In this document: positions 27,091-37,122 of the stretch, piece by piece
Position numbering within the stretch: position 1 is the stretch's first letter
How the letters are laid out: each line of letters starts with the position of its first letter
Program-made: the position numbers and the translations under genes
From: Trichocoleus desertorum NBK24
GTDB taxonomy: Bacteria; Cyanobacteriota; Cyanobacteriia; FACHB-46
Direction of reading: 5' to 3'
NCBI RefSeq assembly: GCF_030409055.1
Contig: NZ_CP116619.1
Coordinates: forward strand, 3,883,628 to 3,947,627
DNA: 64,000 nt
Notes under the pieces: model-generated
The model's database searches: none
What the model was told of the DNA's origin: nothing
The model's input: the letters and a program-made list of their open reading frames with translations, nothing else

Positions 27091-29883
27091 CTAAACCATT
27101 TCCGTCGGAACCTCGACCGCAGGCTGAACTTGAGGCTGGAATTGGAATAGAGAGTAAACCACGTTACGGCGAATATCGGTCATCATTTCCAGGAAGAGTT
27201 CGTAGCCTTCGCTCTTGTACTCAATCAAGGGGTCTTTCTGACCATAACCGCGCAGTCCAACCGATTCCCGTAGCGCGTCCATTTGCTGGAGGTGCTCCCG
27301 CCATAGCGTATCGATTTGCTGCAAGATAAAGAAACGCTCTGCTTGCCGCATCAAACTGGGTTGAATTTGATCGACTTGGGCTTCTTTTAAGTCGTAGGCA
27401 ATACGAACCTGTTCATGCAAGAAAGTTTTGATTTCTCCGATCGATAAATCGATCAATTGATCAGGCTCTAGGTCAGACAGGAGGTTGACGAACTCCTTCA
27501 CCTTGCTCACCATGCTACCGAGATCCCACTCTTCTGAAGGTAGATCAGGGTTGACGTAAGCTTCCACAATGTCGTCCATTGTGCGCTCGGCGTACTTAAT
27601 CACCTGTTCTTTCAGGTCTTGTCCTTCTAGAACCCGGCGTCTTTCAGCATAGATGGCCCGACGTTGGTTGTTCATCACCTCGTCGTACTCAAAGACCTGC
27701 TTCCGGATGTCGTAGTAGTAGGTTTCAACTTTCTTCTGTGCCCCTTCTAGCGATCGCGTCAGGAGGCCAGATTCAATCGGCATATCTTCTTCGACTCGGA
27801 AGGCATTCATCAAGCCCGCGACGCGATCGCCACCAAAGATCCGCAGCAAGTTGTCTTGCAAGCTGAGGAAGAACTTGGTAGAACCAGGGTCACCTTGCCG
27901 ACCTGCTCGACCCCGCAACTGGTTGTCAATCCGGCGCGACTCATGGCGCTCGGTGCCGATTACATGCAGACCACCCAAGCGAATCACTTCTTCATGTTCG
28001 CGTTCAGTGAACTGTTCGTATTCTTTGCGGATCAAGTTGTAAACTTCCCGCAACCGCTGAATTGCTGGGTTGTCAGTCGGCGCTTTCTCGGAAGCTACTG
28101 CAACCAGATCTTCTGCTTCAAGTTCTGGCAGCGATCGCTCCCCATACTGCTGTACCGCAAAGTCAACCGCTGCTCTGAGCTTTTGCTCGGCTTCTTTCGA
28201 CAGTTGGGTCGGGAAAATTTGAGGAGAAGCTTTCCAGGTTTTGACTTTCTTCCCAGGGACAAAGCCTTGGCCACCGCCTCGGCTCTCGCTGGCTCCTGCG
28301 ACTCTGGTGACATCAAAAGTATCTTCATCCTCAGGTTGCACGATCCGGGGCATGAAGTACTCACGCACCTTCAATCGCGCCATATAGTCCGCGTTACCAC
28401 CCAAGATAATGTCTGTACCTCGACCCGCCATGTTGGTAGCAATGGTCAAGGCTCCCTTCCGACCCGCCTGCGCGACAATCTCTGATTCTCGCTCGACGTT
28501 TTCTGGCTTGGCGTTCAGTAGGTTGTGAGGAATACCTTGCTGATGCAACAAGTGAGATAGGACTTCTGATTTTTCTACGCTGGTTGTACCTACCAGGATC
28601 GGGCGACCCAACTGGTGGATTTCAGCACATTCAGCCGCAACCGCATTCCACTTAGCTTCTTCCGTTTTGTAAACCACGTCAGAGACATCAGCTCGACCCG
28701 TTTTACGGTTAGTCGGAACAATCGTGACTTCTAGTTTGTAGATTTTTTCAAATTCCACTTCTTCTGTCTTGGCCGTTCCGGTCATCCCTGCCAGCTTGGG
28801 ATAGAGCAAGAAGAAGTTTTGGTAGGTGATTGTTGCTAGGGTTTGGGTTTCCGGCTGGATTTCTACATGCTCTTTAGCTTCGATCGCCTGGTGCAAGCCG
28901 TCACTCCAGCGACGACCCATCATGATCCGTCCAGTAAACTCATCTACAATCACGATTTCGTCATCGCGGACGATGTAGTTTACATCTTTAATAAAGAGTT
29001 CTTTCGCTTTAATGGCATTGAAGATATAGTGCGCCCAAGGATCTTTGGGGTCAAACAAATCCTGAACCCCTAAGACTTTTTCTGCTTCAATAAAGCCTTC
29101 ATCGCTTAACAGGACGTTGCGAGCTTTTTCATCGACTTCGTAGTGAGTCTCTGATTGCAATCGCGCTGCTACCTCAGCGGCCCGAATATATTTTTCACTG
29201 GGTCGTTCTACCTGACCCGAAATGATCAGAGGGGTACGAGCTTCATCAACTAGCACCGAGTCCACTTCGTCAATCACGCAATATTGGAACGGTCGCTGCA
29301 CCACATCCACCATTGAGGTGGCCATGTTATCGCGCAGGTAATCGAAGCCCAACTCACTGTTGGTGGCGTAGGTGATGTCGCAGTCGTAGTTGCGTTTCCG
29401 CTCGTTGGGGGTCATGGTCTGCTGAATCAGACCCACGCTCAAGCCCAAGAAACGGTGCACCTGCCCCATCCATTCTGCGTCCCGACGAGCTAGGTAGTCG
29501 TTTACGGTGACCACGTGCACACCTCTGCCGAGGAGAGCGTTTAGGTAAGCTGGTAATGTAGAAACCAGGGTCTTACCTTCCCCAGTTTTCATTTCGGCAA
29601 TCTGGCCATCGTGGAGGATCATGCCGCCCAAAAGCTGGACATCGAAGTGGCGCATCCCCAGCACACGCTTGCCAGCCTCTCGAACGACGGCGAAGGCTTC
29701 TGGTAGCAGGTCGTCAAGGGATTCCCCTTTTTCAACCCGCTGTTTAAACTCTGCCGTTTTGCCGCGTAACTCTTGGTCAGAGAGTTCTTGGATTTCTTCT
29801 TCGAGCAGGTTGATCTCGGTAATAATGGGTTGATATTTTTTGAGCTTGCGTGTGTTGGGATCGCCCAGCAGATTCTTAAGCAT
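27091..29883 (-). CDS. secA: preprotein translocase ATPase SecA
   Basis: Motor that drives unfolded proteins through SecYEG, in cyanobacteria at both plasma and thylakoid membranes. Walker [11 protein letters not shown] near residue 98, [50 protein letters not shown], and [19 protein letters not shown]. 930 aa is the normal cyanobacterial length, which includes a 50-60 aa insertion around residues 520-580 (rich in G/S, then VKTWKASP). The C-terminus lacks the zinc-binding Cys motif, as is usual in this phylum. Lies convergent to the GAF gene. Confidence 0.97.
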   Translation of the reverse strand: MLKNLLGDPNTRKLKKYQPIITEINLLEEEIQELSDQELRGKTAEFKQRVEKGESLDDLLPEAFAVVREAGKRVLGMRHFDVQLLGGMILHDGQIAEMKTGEGKTLVSTLPAYLNALLGRGVHVVTVNDYLARRDAEWMGQVHRFLGLSVGLIQQTMTPNERKRNYDCDITYATNSELGFDYLRDNMATSMVDVVQRPFQYCVIDEVDSVLVDEARTPLIISGQVERPSEKYIRAAEVAARLQSETHYEVDEKARNVLLSDEGFIEAEKVLGVQDLFDPKDPWAHYIFNAIKAKELFIKDVNYIVRDDEIVIVDEFTGRIMMGRRWSDGLHQAIEAKEHVEIQPETQTLATITYQNFFLLYPKLAGMTGTAKTEEVEFEKIYKLEVTIVPTNRKTGRADVSDVVYKTEEAKWNAVAAECAEIHQLGRPILVGTTSVEKSEVLSHLLHQQGIPHNLLNAKPENVERESEIVAQAGRKGALTIATNMAGRGTDIILGGNADYMARLKVREYFMPRIVQPEDEDTFDVTRVAGASESRGGGQGFVPGKKVKTWKASPQIFPTQLSKEAEQKLRAAVDFAVQQYGERSLPELEAEDLVAVASEKAPTDNPAIQRLREVYNLIRKEYEQFTEREHEEVIRLGGLHVIGTERHESRRIDNQLRGRAGRQGDPGSTKFFLSLQDNLLRIFGGDRVAGLMNAFRVEEDMPIESGLLTRSLEGAQKKVETYYYDIRKQVFEYDEVMNNQRRAIYAERRRVLEGQDLKEQVIKYAERTMDDIVEAYVNPDLPSEEWDLGSMVSKVKEFVNLLSDLEPDQLIDLSIGEIKTFLHEQVRIAYDLKEAQVDQIQPSLMRQAERFFILQQIDTLWREHLQQMDALRESVGLRGYGQKDPLIEYKSEGYELFLEMMTDIRRNVVYSLFQFQPQVQPAVEVPTEMV

Positions 29884-30191
29884 GGCAGGAGGGAGAGATA
29901 TTTCCTTGGAAGCGCTTTGTTAACGAGTTAAAAGTCCAATGTAACAAAGCTAGGTCTGGGATTTTCAACCAACCTGTAAGTTGACGGCTGCATTGAGTTA
30001 AGTAGAAGCAAACTATGCAGCTAAGCAACCGATGGGCTTACAGACTCAGATTGCCGACCCAAATCATTATTTATCGTATCATTTCGGCCCTGTCTGGGAC
30101 GGCATGGCATGGCGCGATCGCCGCCCGATCCGGTGGTAATTTCAACCTGCTGGAGGTTCGTGAACATTTTGTACCTATCTTGCTCGCAGAG
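29884..30191. other. 308-bp interval between secA and a cytochrome gene
   Basis: Both neighbours are on the minus strand. It includes the secA promoter region; a plus-strand frame here (30015-30425) is not coding in appearance and overlaps the cytochrome gene antisense. Confidence 0.5.
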
Positions 30192-30824
30192 TTAGGGCGA
30201 GTTTTCCCATTCTGGCGTGAGGCGGCGGAAGTTGAACTGAGCAGCGGCAGGGTGACAACTAGCACAGCTTGCCATCGTCAGCGATCGCGGCAATTCGACT
30301 CTGGGGTGCAGTGCTTTGAAGTAGCGGGAGTCGGCGATGCGATAGGGCGTTTCTTCTTCTTGGTCTTGGACTCTAGAAAAGGTGCGGAGGTAGTCCCAAA
30401 CCAAGAGACGCGGTGGATCAACTAGCGGTTTGATTTGTTGGCCGTAGTGCTGGCGGTCTTGCAATATTTGCCGCCAAGTTTCTGTGGGCAAAATTGCGGG
30501 TGGTAAACCAATGTGACAAGTAGCGCAGTTTTCGAGATAAAGTTCTTGACCGAGTTGGTATTTGGGCGGTACTGGGTCTACGGTGCCCACAGGAGTTGCC
30601 GCAGGTGTGAGATTTTCTACGCTAGGGGTAAATTGAGCGAGCTGAGCGGCTTGGGGCGTTTCTGTTGCTTGAGCTAAGCCCCATCCCAGCGTCACACTCC
30701 ACCATAGAACTAACACCAGGAGAATCACGGGCGATCGCCTGCGGGGTCGTCGCTTGGAGTTCAGCTCACTCTGCGGGGTGGGATGAGATTCTGTGGCATC
30801 GGTTGGTTGGGAAGAGCGGGACAT
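30192..30824 (-). CDS. dihaem cytochrome c, exported
   Basis: A 210-aa electron carrier with a basic, Arg-rich N-terminus (SKRRPRRRSP), one membrane helix/signal (about residues 32-52, PVILLVLVLWWSVTLGWGLAQA), and two haem c sites: CATCH at 100-104 and CASCH at 187-191. Long spacing between the two sites and the segment YRIADSRYFKALHPRVELP suggest a cyanobacterial dihaem family rather than cytochrome c6. Partners and redox role are unknown, and no oxidase or dehydrogenase genes adjoin it. Confidence 0.85.
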   Translation of the reverse strand: MSRSSQPTDATESHPTPQSELNSKRRPRRRSPVILLVLVLWWSVTLGWGLAQATETPQAAQLAQFTPSVENLTPAATPVGTVDPVPPKYQLGQELYLENCATCHIGLPPAILPTETWRQILQDRQHYGQQIKPLVDPPRLLVWDYLRTFSRVQDQEEETPYRIADSRYFKALHPRVELPRSLTMASCASCHPAAAQFNFRRLTPEWENSP

Positions 30825-31332
30825 GCGTATGAACTCACTACCAAGAACTTCAGGATGTTAACAGTTGTCGTGACGTGATCGTTGATTCGTAGGTGCCTAG
30901 ATTGCCTACGCCTAGACCCTAAATCAGAGTAGTGTGACGGGCTAGAGAGGGAAATTATTCCTGCGATCGGTCTGACCACTAACCTACCAAAAGGGCCGTG
31001 GTGATTTCTACCGAGAGCGATAGATAGCTTAGGCAGAGCGATCGGTAAAATTAAATGCAAAACTTAACAAACGTAGCCATTAAATTAGGATCATTAGATT
31101 AGGAGATTCAGGCAAGCATGGCTAACTTGTCGGCATTTCTCCACTGAGTCAGGAATTGCCGCGTGCCAGATTGAGGAGATAGGCATTATCTTTGTTGATT
31201 AAGCATTCATGCTTAACTCAATCAGTTGCCTCCCCTTTTACCAGTCGTGCCTAGTTACGGAGGCCACTGCCGTTCTTGCAGGAGCTATTGAACCACTACT
31301 TATTTCCCTAAGGGAGAGGAAATCTAGTTGTG
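30825..31332. other. 508-bp gene-free region
   Basis: No convincing ORF. It contains a hairpin TTAAGCA-TTCA-TGCTTAA (31199-31216), flanked by GAGGAGATAGGC and GTTGCCTCCCC, which can extend the pairing (GGAG..GGC with GCC..TCC), and AT-rich sequence near 31040-31100 (TTAAATTAGGATCATTAGATTAGG). It may be the structured leader of the downstream acetyltransferase or a small RNA locus. Confidence 0.45.
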
Positions 31333-31797
31333 ATGGATTGTCGCCATATTCAGTTTTCCCATCAGCGGTCTCACATCGACCTGCATCAACTCCAAGCATT
31401 GTTTCAGGCAGCGGCTTTCTGGGCAAAAGACCGACGGGTTGAAGAGCTAGAGATCGCGATCGCCAACAGCGACCCTGTGATCAGCGTTTGGGATCAAGAC
31501 CAAATGATTGGCTTTGCTCGGGCTACCTCCGATGGAGTTTATCGCGCCACTATTTGGGATGTGGTGATTCATCCCGACTATCAGGGAGCAGGCTTGGGGC
31601 GGAAGCTAGTCGAAACTGTGTTAACCCATCCCAAGATGAATCGGGTGGAGCGGGTGTACTTGATGACCACCCATCAACAGCAGTTTTACGAGCGGATTGG
31701 GTTTCAGCTCAATGCCAGCACCACAATGGTTTTGTGCAATCAGCCAATGGAGCAACCCCCCGCTCCCGCAGTTGCAGAAATGCCTCAAACCTCGTAA
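31333..31797 (+). CDS. GNAT-family N-acetyltransferase (NSI/Ycf52-related), copy 1
   Basis: 154-aa single-domain acetyltransferase. The acetyl-CoA loop is VVIHPDYQGAGLGRKLVE (R/Q-x-x-G-x-G/A pattern), with [19 protein letters not shown] before it and QFYERIGFQLNAS at the end. The substrate is unknown; related plastid and bacterial GNATs act on protein N-termini, lysines or metabolites. It resembles the gene at 37339 in the core motif, so the two are probably paralogues. Start choice: ATG at 31333 rather than the overlapping GTG at 31330. Confidence 0.9.
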   Translation: MDCRHIQFSHQRSHIDLHQLQALFQAAAFWAKDRRVEELEIAIANSDPVISVWDQDQMIGFARATSDGVYRATIWDVVIHPDYQGAGLGRKLVETVLTHPKMNRVERVYLMTTHQQQFYERIGFQLNASTTMVLCNQPMEQPPAPAVAEMPQTS

Positions 31798-31813
31798 GCC
31801 TTTGGCCGAGAGA

Positions 31814-32656
31814 TTATTCTAAATCAGCCTCTGGCATCACTAGAGGGATCAGGCATTGAATGCGGGTGGACTCAGTAGTGTCTGTCGAATCTGCATCCGC
31901 ATCTTGCCCTTTGCTAGAAAGTGGCATGATTTCCAAGCGACCTTGCATCCGCTCCAGCACGCTTTGGTGCATTAGGAGAGAGAGTCCGGGGGATAAAGCC
32001 GCTGGTGTGTTTGGCGGCGTATTAGCCTTGATGGGTAAAGCCTGAGTGGATAAAAGCTGAGTGGGTTCGCTCCAGAGACTGGCAGAGTAAGGAGCCTCGA
32101 TCGCGATCGCTACCTGCTTGGTTTCTGGCTGGACTGTAGTAGATACCATAATGGTGCCTTCGGTAGTCAAACGCAGGGAGGTATCAACCAAACTCATCAG
32201 GATTTGCTGCAACCATTTTGGGTCAGCCTGCACGTACACATCTTCAGAAATGGGCAAGAGTTTGAGGCGAATATTGCGATCGCGTGCTTGCAGATGAGTC
32301 AGGTTGTAGACTTCTTGCAAGACTTGGGCCAGTTGCAAGGGTTGAGGTTGGATTTGCCGAGAGCCATGCTCTAACCTCGCTACATCCAAAATCAAATCCA
32401 GCAACTGCATCAGGTTTAGGGCCGACTGATGCGCTTGACCGAGAAAGTCTCTTTCTTCCGCTGGGTCATCGCAGAGGTCAGAGAGAATCAATTGGTGCAT
32501 ACCAATCAAGCCGTTGAGGGGCGATCGCAACTCATGGGAGACTCTAGCCAGAAATCCAGACTTGAACTGGTGCATCTCCACTGCCATTTGATAAGCCAGT
32601 CGCGTTTGCTCTAATTCTTGTTGCAATGCTGCGATTGTTTGGTTTTGGTTTACCAT
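31814..32656 (-). CDS. sensor-like histidine kinase with degenerate ATPase domain
   Basis: 280-aa protein with an N-terminal coiled coil, then an intact HisKA dimerisation helix (FLARVSHELRSPLNGLIGMHQ, phospho-acceptor His41). The following region looks like an HATPase domain (VQADPKWLQQILMSLVDTSLRLT; GLSLLMHQSVLERMQGRLEI), but the Asn of the N-box is replaced and no clear D-x-G-x-G G1 box can be seen. It lacks a sensor domain and membrane helices. It might be phosphorylated by another kinase or act as a phosphorelay/scaffold, not as a normal autokinase. No response regulator lies next to it. Confidence 0.82.
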   Translation of the reverse strand: MVNQNQTIAALQQELEQTRLAYQMAVEMHQFKSGFLARVSHELRSPLNGLIGMHQLILSDLCDDPAEERDFLGQAHQSALNLMQLLDLILDVARLEHGSRQIQPQPLQLAQVLQEVYNLTHLQARDRNIRLKLLPISEDVYVQADPKWLQQILMSLVDTSLRLTTEGTIMVSTTVQPETKQVAIAIEAPYSASLWSEPTQLLSTQALPIKANTPPNTPAALSPGLSLLMHQSVLERMQGRLEIMPLSSKGQDADADSTDTTESTRIQCLIPLVMPEADLE

Positions 32657-32678
32657 TGACGTGCCCTTGCTGCCCCAC

Positions 32679-33308
32679 TCAAATTTCTAGCTTAACCGCT
32701 CCAGCGCGAAGAACCTGCCAGGTTGAATGGCTCCACTTGATGACAGTGGAAGGGATACCAGAGGCTGATTCGCTCCTCTGGGTTGCGGCGGCATCCCTAG
32801 CGGGAGTCAGATGCGCTAATTCATTCGGTGAGAGCGTCAAAACTTCTGGAAACTGAGCGGCGATCGCGTCCATTGTTTCTAAAGGAGGCTGACCCGATAA
32901 GTTAGCGCTGGTAGTCGCCAAAGGGCCTGTTTGAGCCAAGATTGCTTGAGCGACTGGATGGCAAGGCACTCGTAGTCCAATGCTGGTGGGGTCATGGGGA
33001 TGGATGGCAGCGGGAACGCGATCGCTGGCTGGTAAAACGAGCGTCAAAGCCCCTGGCCAATATCGAGCCGCTACCTGCTGCCAAATTTGTTGCGCCTCTG
33101 CGTCACCCTGGACAAACGGCCATAAATCATTCGCCTCTGCCGCCATCAAAATCAGTGGCTTCTCTTGACTCCGCTGTTTCGCCACATAGATCAGCTTGGC
33201 ACGGTCAGGACGAACAGCTAAAGCTGGCACCGTGTCGGTGGGAAAGCTAATCACGCGATCGCCCGCTTTTGCCTGGGCCACTAAAGTAGTTAGAGAAACT
33301 TGAGGCAT
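32679..33308 (-). CDS. tsaC: threonylcarbamoyl-AMP synthase
   Basis: Makes threonylcarbamoyl-adenylate from threonine, bicarbonate and ATP for the t6A37 tRNA modification. YrdC-domain landmarks: VISFPTDTVPALAV, KQRSQEKPLILM, RYWPGALTLVLPA, SIGLRVPCHP and TTSANLSGQPPLET. At 209 aa it has the short TsaC form without the Sua5 C-terminal domain. tsaD, which acts in the same pathway, lies 7 kb away on the same strand. tsaC follows prmC closely (48 bp or less), a pairing also seen in Firmicutes. Confidence 0.94.
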   Translation of the reverse strand: MPQVSLTTLVAQAKAGDRVISFPTDTVPALAVRPDRAKLIYVAKQRSQEKPLILMAAEANDLWPFVQGDAEAQQIWQQVAARYWPGALTLVLPASDRVPAAIHPHDPTSIGLRVPCHPVAQAILAQTGPLATTSANLSGQPPLETMDAIAAQFPEVLTLSPNELAHLTPARDAAATQRSESASGIPSTVIKWSHSTWQVLRAGAVKLEI

Positions 33309-33355
33309 GTCGTGGAGTGCTGAGCTAAGAAGAACCCTGAACTAAATTAGCGCCA

Positions 33356-34291
33356 TTAGCGTCGATAAGCCAGGACAAAGCGATCGATGCCTGCCAAATC
33401 AGCATGAACTTGAACGCGATCGTAGTCGCCCTGCCGCTCCAATAATTCCACGACTTGCTCTGCCTGACCTGCCATCATTTCAATCAACCAGATGCCACCT
33501 GGCTTGAGATAAGTGGGCGCTGTTGCCACTAGATGGCGAATGCTATCTAAACCATCTACCCCTCCATCTAAAGCCAAATGAGGCTCATGCCAAGCAACTT
33601 CTGGTTGCAGGTCAGATACCATCGCAGTAGGGATATAGGGAGGGTTAGAAACCATCCCCCACAATTGGCCTTCTAGTCCAGCTAAAGGCTGAAACCAAGC
33701 ACCTTGGCGAAACTGAACGCGATCGCTTAAGCCTAAGTCAGTAACATTTTGCTGTGCTACGGCAAGGGCGTCAGGGCTGCAATCCACGGCATATACCGTT
33801 GCCTTTGGAAATGCGGTTGCTATACCAATGGCGATCGCGCCACTGCCTGTGCCTAAATCAACCCAAATCTCCGGTTCTTTACTGCTAACACTAGGACTAG
33901 AGGCGGCTGAAAGGGTGATAGCTTTGGTCGCAGTAAGGGCTAAGTCAATGATTAATTCTGTTTCTGGCCGTGGAATCAAGACCGCTGGAGACACCGTTAG
34001 GTTGAACTGTCGCCAAGGTGCCGTTCCAGCCAAATACTGGACTGGAACGCGAGCCTCAATCCGCTTCTGCCACAGCTCGGTCAGTTCCGGTAAGGATATC
34101 CGCAACTGTACTTGCGGCCAATGCTTGAAAGACTCTAGGCGTAGAGTTAAACGGTCTAAGCCACCTAACTCTTGCAATAGCCAGTCTACTTCGGCAGACG
34201 AAATTGCCGCAGCTAATGCTGCGGCACAAGCTTCATTCCGCCATTGCCAAAGCTCCTGTCCTGAGACTACCCATGTCTTAGGGGAGTGCAT
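33356..34291 (-). CDS. prmC: peptide chain release factor N5-glutamine methyltransferase
   Basis: Methylates the GGQ glutamine of release factors RF1/RF2, using S-adenosylmethionine. SAM-binding loop VDLGTGSGAIAIGIA, the amide-binding NPPY motif (MVSNPPYIP), RVPVQYLAGTAPWR and AVLIPRPETELIIDL in the typical order; an insertion with low complexity (AASSPSVSSKEP) precedes the SAM loop. Start: ATG at 34291 (a GTG three codons upstream is also possible). Transcribed before tsaC in the same direction. Confidence 0.94.
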   Translation of the reverse strand: MHSPKTWVVSGQELWQWRNEACAAALAAAISSAEVDWLLQELGGLDRLTLRLESFKHWPQVQLRISLPELTELWQKRIEARVPVQYLAGTAPWRQFNLTVSPAVLIPRPETELIIDLALTATKAITLSAASSPSVSSKEPEIWVDLGTGSGAIAIGIATAFPKATVYAVDCSPDALAVAQQNVTDLGLSDRVQFRQGAWFQPLAGLEGQLWGMVSNPPYIPTAMVSDLQPEVAWHEPHLALDGGVDGLDSIRHLVATAPTYLKPGGIWLIEMMAGQAEQVVELLERQGDYDRVQVHADLAGIDRFVLAYRR

Positions 34292-34327
34292 GTTTGTCAC
34301 TGAACAGTCATGCTGGAAGGCAGAAAG

Positions 34328-35107
34328 TTATTTCGCTGCGGGTCTAGCTTGACCTTGGGCAGGCTGAAGCGATCGCAGAAATTCAATTGACTCCTGCGGT
34401 GCCACAATGGCGACTTCTTCCAGTTCCTTGTTATTGCTATCTGTCAGGGTTTGGATCACACCTTCGAGGTTGACCACCTGGATATCCACACTAGCTGCTA
34501 AGTCGGGTTGCTGTTGATTCAGGCGCTGCACCATATTTTGCAACTCCTCTTTCTTCAGGAATAGAGGAATAATCTGCTGATTTCCCCGCTTCACAGTCAA
34601 ATATCCTTTGTTTTTGCCGCCTCTAGCAATAAAGAGAGGTACGCCATTAAAGCGCTCTACCTTTTGACCACTCTGCTTTAAGAGCGCAACTGCTGATGCG
34701 ACTTGCTGCTGAGTTGGCACAAAAGCAAAGGTCAGACCATCAGGTTTGTTTTTGTTGGCCAGACTCAATTCATAAACTTCTGCCAACGAGACAGGCATTA
34801 CCTTGACATTCTTAGCTAGATCAGGATTCTTAGTTTTCAAGTTGTTTAAAAACGCTTGAGCATCCTGCTGGCTGACAAAAACTCCTGCCACTGGAGTATT
34901 CTTTTGACCATTCGCGGCATTGGGTGCAGAAGCAACCAACGGTGCTCCTTGGGCATCTGCAATTGTGAACATCGGCACTGCACGCAGTTTTTGCAATACT
35001 TGCTCTTTAGGCAGGGCTAGAGCAGCCATATCGCCTGCGATAGAGGGGCCTAGTAATGCACCTCCAACTAAACCTAGAACTGCACTCCAACGGACAAAAG
35101 ATTTCAT
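34328..35107 (-). CDS. Tic22-family protein
   Basis: 259-aa exported protein with an N-terminal signal peptide (about residues 1-28, cleavable near GDMAALA). It has two repeated Tic22-like folds (VPMFTIADAQGAPLVA ... VAGVFVSQQDAQAFLNNLK; VPLFIARGGKNKGYLTV...IIPLFLKKEELQNMVQRL). Tic22 homologues in cyanobacteria are periplasmic/thylakoid-lumen chaperone-like proteins linked to outer-membrane biogenesis; their plastid relatives act in protein import. It stands upstream of prmC on the same strand with a 36-bp gap and might be cotranscribed. Confidence 0.88.
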   Translation of the reverse strand: MKSFVRWSAVLGLVGGALLGPSIAGDMAALALPKEQVLQKLRAVPMFTIADAQGAPLVASAPNAANGQKNTPVAGVFVSQQDAQAFLNNLKTKNPDLAKNVKVMPVSLAEVYELSLANKNKPDGLTFAFVPTQQQVASAVALLKQSGQKVERFNGVPLFIARGGKNKGYLTVKRGNQQIIPLFLKKEELQNMVQRLNQQQPDLAASVDIQVVNLEGVIQTLTDSNNKELEEVAIVAPQESIEFLRSLQPAQGQARPAAK

Positions 35108-35729
35108 TGTTGCTCCTAGAAAAAGATTGTAAAGGAGTTAATATTTACGCTTTTCACTAGCGTTTGCGAGTGAGAAATCAAGGTGTGGCTGATAGTTTGC
35201 TGAATTGCGAATTGCCATGAATTAGTTTGCTAGCTGTTTGCTAATTATGCAATTGCAAGTTCATCAAACATTGGGTATCTTTCATCACTGGTGCCGCCTA
35301 AATTTCAAGATAGAGATGTGGCAAAATATTGTTCTTACCCAGCTTCACACACTAGCTCTACACTAATTCACTCCATCGAAAGACATTGTTGAACAGGACG
35401 CATTAGTAAATGATCTACGTTGCTCTAATGTCATTTACAGGTGACTTGTCCCAGAAAAAATGGTTCCAGGCCCAGAAAAGAAGCGGGATAATCTGTATTA
35501 GCTAAGGGCTTTTCTTGGCAGGCACCAGTTGGCTTGTAGGATACTAACACAACTGAGTCAGTACTTGGGCTTGTTAAACGTCGTGCTCCTTTGGGGCACC
35601 GTGATATCTGCTCAGCTCGTGCCGATGAGATGCCTATTTTCTAACATTACTGTGTAGTTGAGATTGTAGCTGTGTTTAGCATTTGAGATTTTTACTGACA
35701 CTAACACTGCCATAACACGCGGACCTGAT
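35108..35729. other. 622-bp gene-free region
   Basis: Divergent region between the Tic22 gene and the amino-acid-binding lipoprotein. It contains an 8-bp inverted repeat GTAAATGA/TCATTTAC (35406-35438, 17-base loop), repeated GTTTGCTAATT-like words around 35190-35250 and an arm pair TTTCACTAGC/GCGAGTGAGAAA near 35152. No ORF is supportable. Long 5' regulatory leaders are plausible. Confidence 0.45.
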
Positions 35730-37067
35730 ATGAGTTTTAATCGATCGAGCGTTGAACGCTCTCATCTTAAGGAGTCTACATTTCACACTCTTTCTGACGG
35801 GTTACTTCACTGGCTGCCCAAAATCGCTGTTCGTAGTCCAGTTGCGATCGCATTGCTAGCTTTAGCGAGCTGCCAAACTCCCACTCCATCCAGTAACGGC
35901 CTGAAGCTAGGTACGTTGTTACCCATTACAGGGGACTTGGCTCAATATGGTTCACCCATGCAAGACAGTGCTCGTTTACTCGTCAAAACAGTCAACAACT
36001 GCGGGGGCGTCTTGGGCCAACCAGTAGAACTGATCTCAGAAGACGACCAAACAGAACCTGCTGCTGGTGCTTCAGCCATGACCAAATTGGCCGAGGTCGA
36101 TCGAGTCGCTGGAGTGGTAGGGGCCGCATCGAGTGCAGTTTCGAGCGCAGCAGTGGATATTGCAGTTCGTAATCAAGTGACGCAAATCTCGCCTGCGAGT
36201 ACCAGTCCTGTGTTCACAGAGAGAGCCCAAAAAGGTGAGTTCCAAGGGTTTTGGTTTCGCACGGCTCCACCTGATACCTTCCAGGGGCAAGCCCTGGCAA
36301 AATTGGCAAAAGATCAAGGGTTTCAAACAGTCGCAATTTTGGCCATCAATAATGACTACGGCAATGGCTTGGTGGCCTCCTTCATTCCAGCTTTTGAGGC
36401 GCTGGGCGGCAAAGTAGTGTCAGGCCAGCCCACGCGCTATCCACCTGATGCCGCTACATTCGAGTCGGAGGTGAGCGCTGCTTTTAGTAGCAATCCAGAT
36501 GCAGTCTTGTTAATTGCTTATCCAGAGACAGGCAGCCTCATTCTAAAATCCGCTTATCAACAAGGGCTATTGGATCAGAAAACGAAAGTGCTGGCGACCG
36601 ATGGCCTGAAAGATCCCGCGATCGCCAACCTAGTCGGCAAAAATCAGGCAGGAAAATTTATTGCTAGTGGATTGATTGGCACCGCAGCCAGTGCCGGAGG
36701 CCCCGCGATCGCAGCATTCCGGCAACTTTACAACGCTGAGTACAAGCGTCAGCCTAGTGTGTACGATCCCAATACCTGGGATGCCACAGCTTTAATGGTT
36801 TTAGCGGCGGAAGCTGCCAAAGCCACGACGGGGCCTGCTCTCAAAGACAAGATTCGCGAAGTCGCAAGCGCACCTGGGCAAGAAGTGACCGATGTTTGCC
36901 AAGCCTTAGAACTCGTGCGCCAAGGAAAAGATGTGAACTACCAAGGCGCTAGTGGCACGCTAGAACTAGACGCCCAAGGAGATGTTGTGGGCAGTTACGA
37001 TATCTGGGCTATTCAAGAAGACGGCGAGCTGGCGGTTAAAGGTCAGATCAGCGTCGGTGGCTCATAA
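35730..37067 (+). CDS. ABC-transporter amino-acid-binding lipoprotein (LivK type)
   Basis: Periplasmic binding protein of the branched-chain/neutral amino acid type, 445 aa. Lipobox LASC puts the lipidated Cys at residue 48 (ALLALASCQTP). Type I fold: LGTLLPITGDLAQYG, QDSARLLVKTVNNCGGVLGQPVEL, VAGVVGAASSAVSSA, QISPASTSPVFTER, and TVAILAINNDYGNGL. No permease or ATPase genes are adjacent, so any transporter partners are elsewhere. The long N-terminal extension before the lipobox starts at the ATG used here; a shorter start is possible but none is clearly better. Confidence 0.9.
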   Translation: MSFNRSSVERSHLKESTFHTLSDGLLHWLPKIAVRSPVAIALLALASCQTPTPSSNGLKLGTLLPITGDLAQYGSPMQDSARLLVKTVNNCGGVLGQPVELISEDDQTEPAAGASAMTKLAEVDRVAGVVGAASSAVSSAAVDIAVRNQVTQISPASTSPVFTERAQKGEFQGFWFRTAPPDTFQGQALAKLAKDQGFQTVAILAINNDYGNGLVASFIPAFEALGGKVVSGQPTRYPPDAATFESEVSAAFSSNPDAVLLIAYPETGSLILKSAYQQGLLDQKTKVLATDGLKDPAIANLVGKNQAGKFIASGLIGTAASAGGPAIAAFRQLYNAEYKRQPSVYDPNTWDATALMVLAAEAAKATTGPALKDKIREVASAPGQEVTDVCQALELVRQGKDVNYQGASGTLELDAQGDVVGSYDIWAIQEDGELAVKGQISVGGS

Positions 37068-37075
37068 AATGCCAA

Positions 37076-37103
37076 AAGCTCAGAGACTAGAAGTTCTGAG
37101 CTT
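37076..37103. terminator. bidirectional hairpin between livK-like gene and tRNA-Pro
   Basis: Perfect 9-bp stem AAGCTCAGA/TCTGAGCTT with a 10-base loop; on the minus strand it is followed by TTTTGGCATTTT. It can end both the binding-protein transcript and the tRNA transcript. Confidence 0.6.
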
Positions 37104-37122
37104 AAGCAAAATCTTGTCTAAA

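Noticed and set aside
27856-28485. 209-codon frame antisense to secA
   Set aside because: Pure shadow of the conserved secA codons; protein composition is not plausible.
30015-30425. 136-codon plus-strand frame partly antisense to the cytochrome gene
   Set aside because: No family resemblance, no ribosome site, and it overlaps a convincing cytochrome gene on the other strand.
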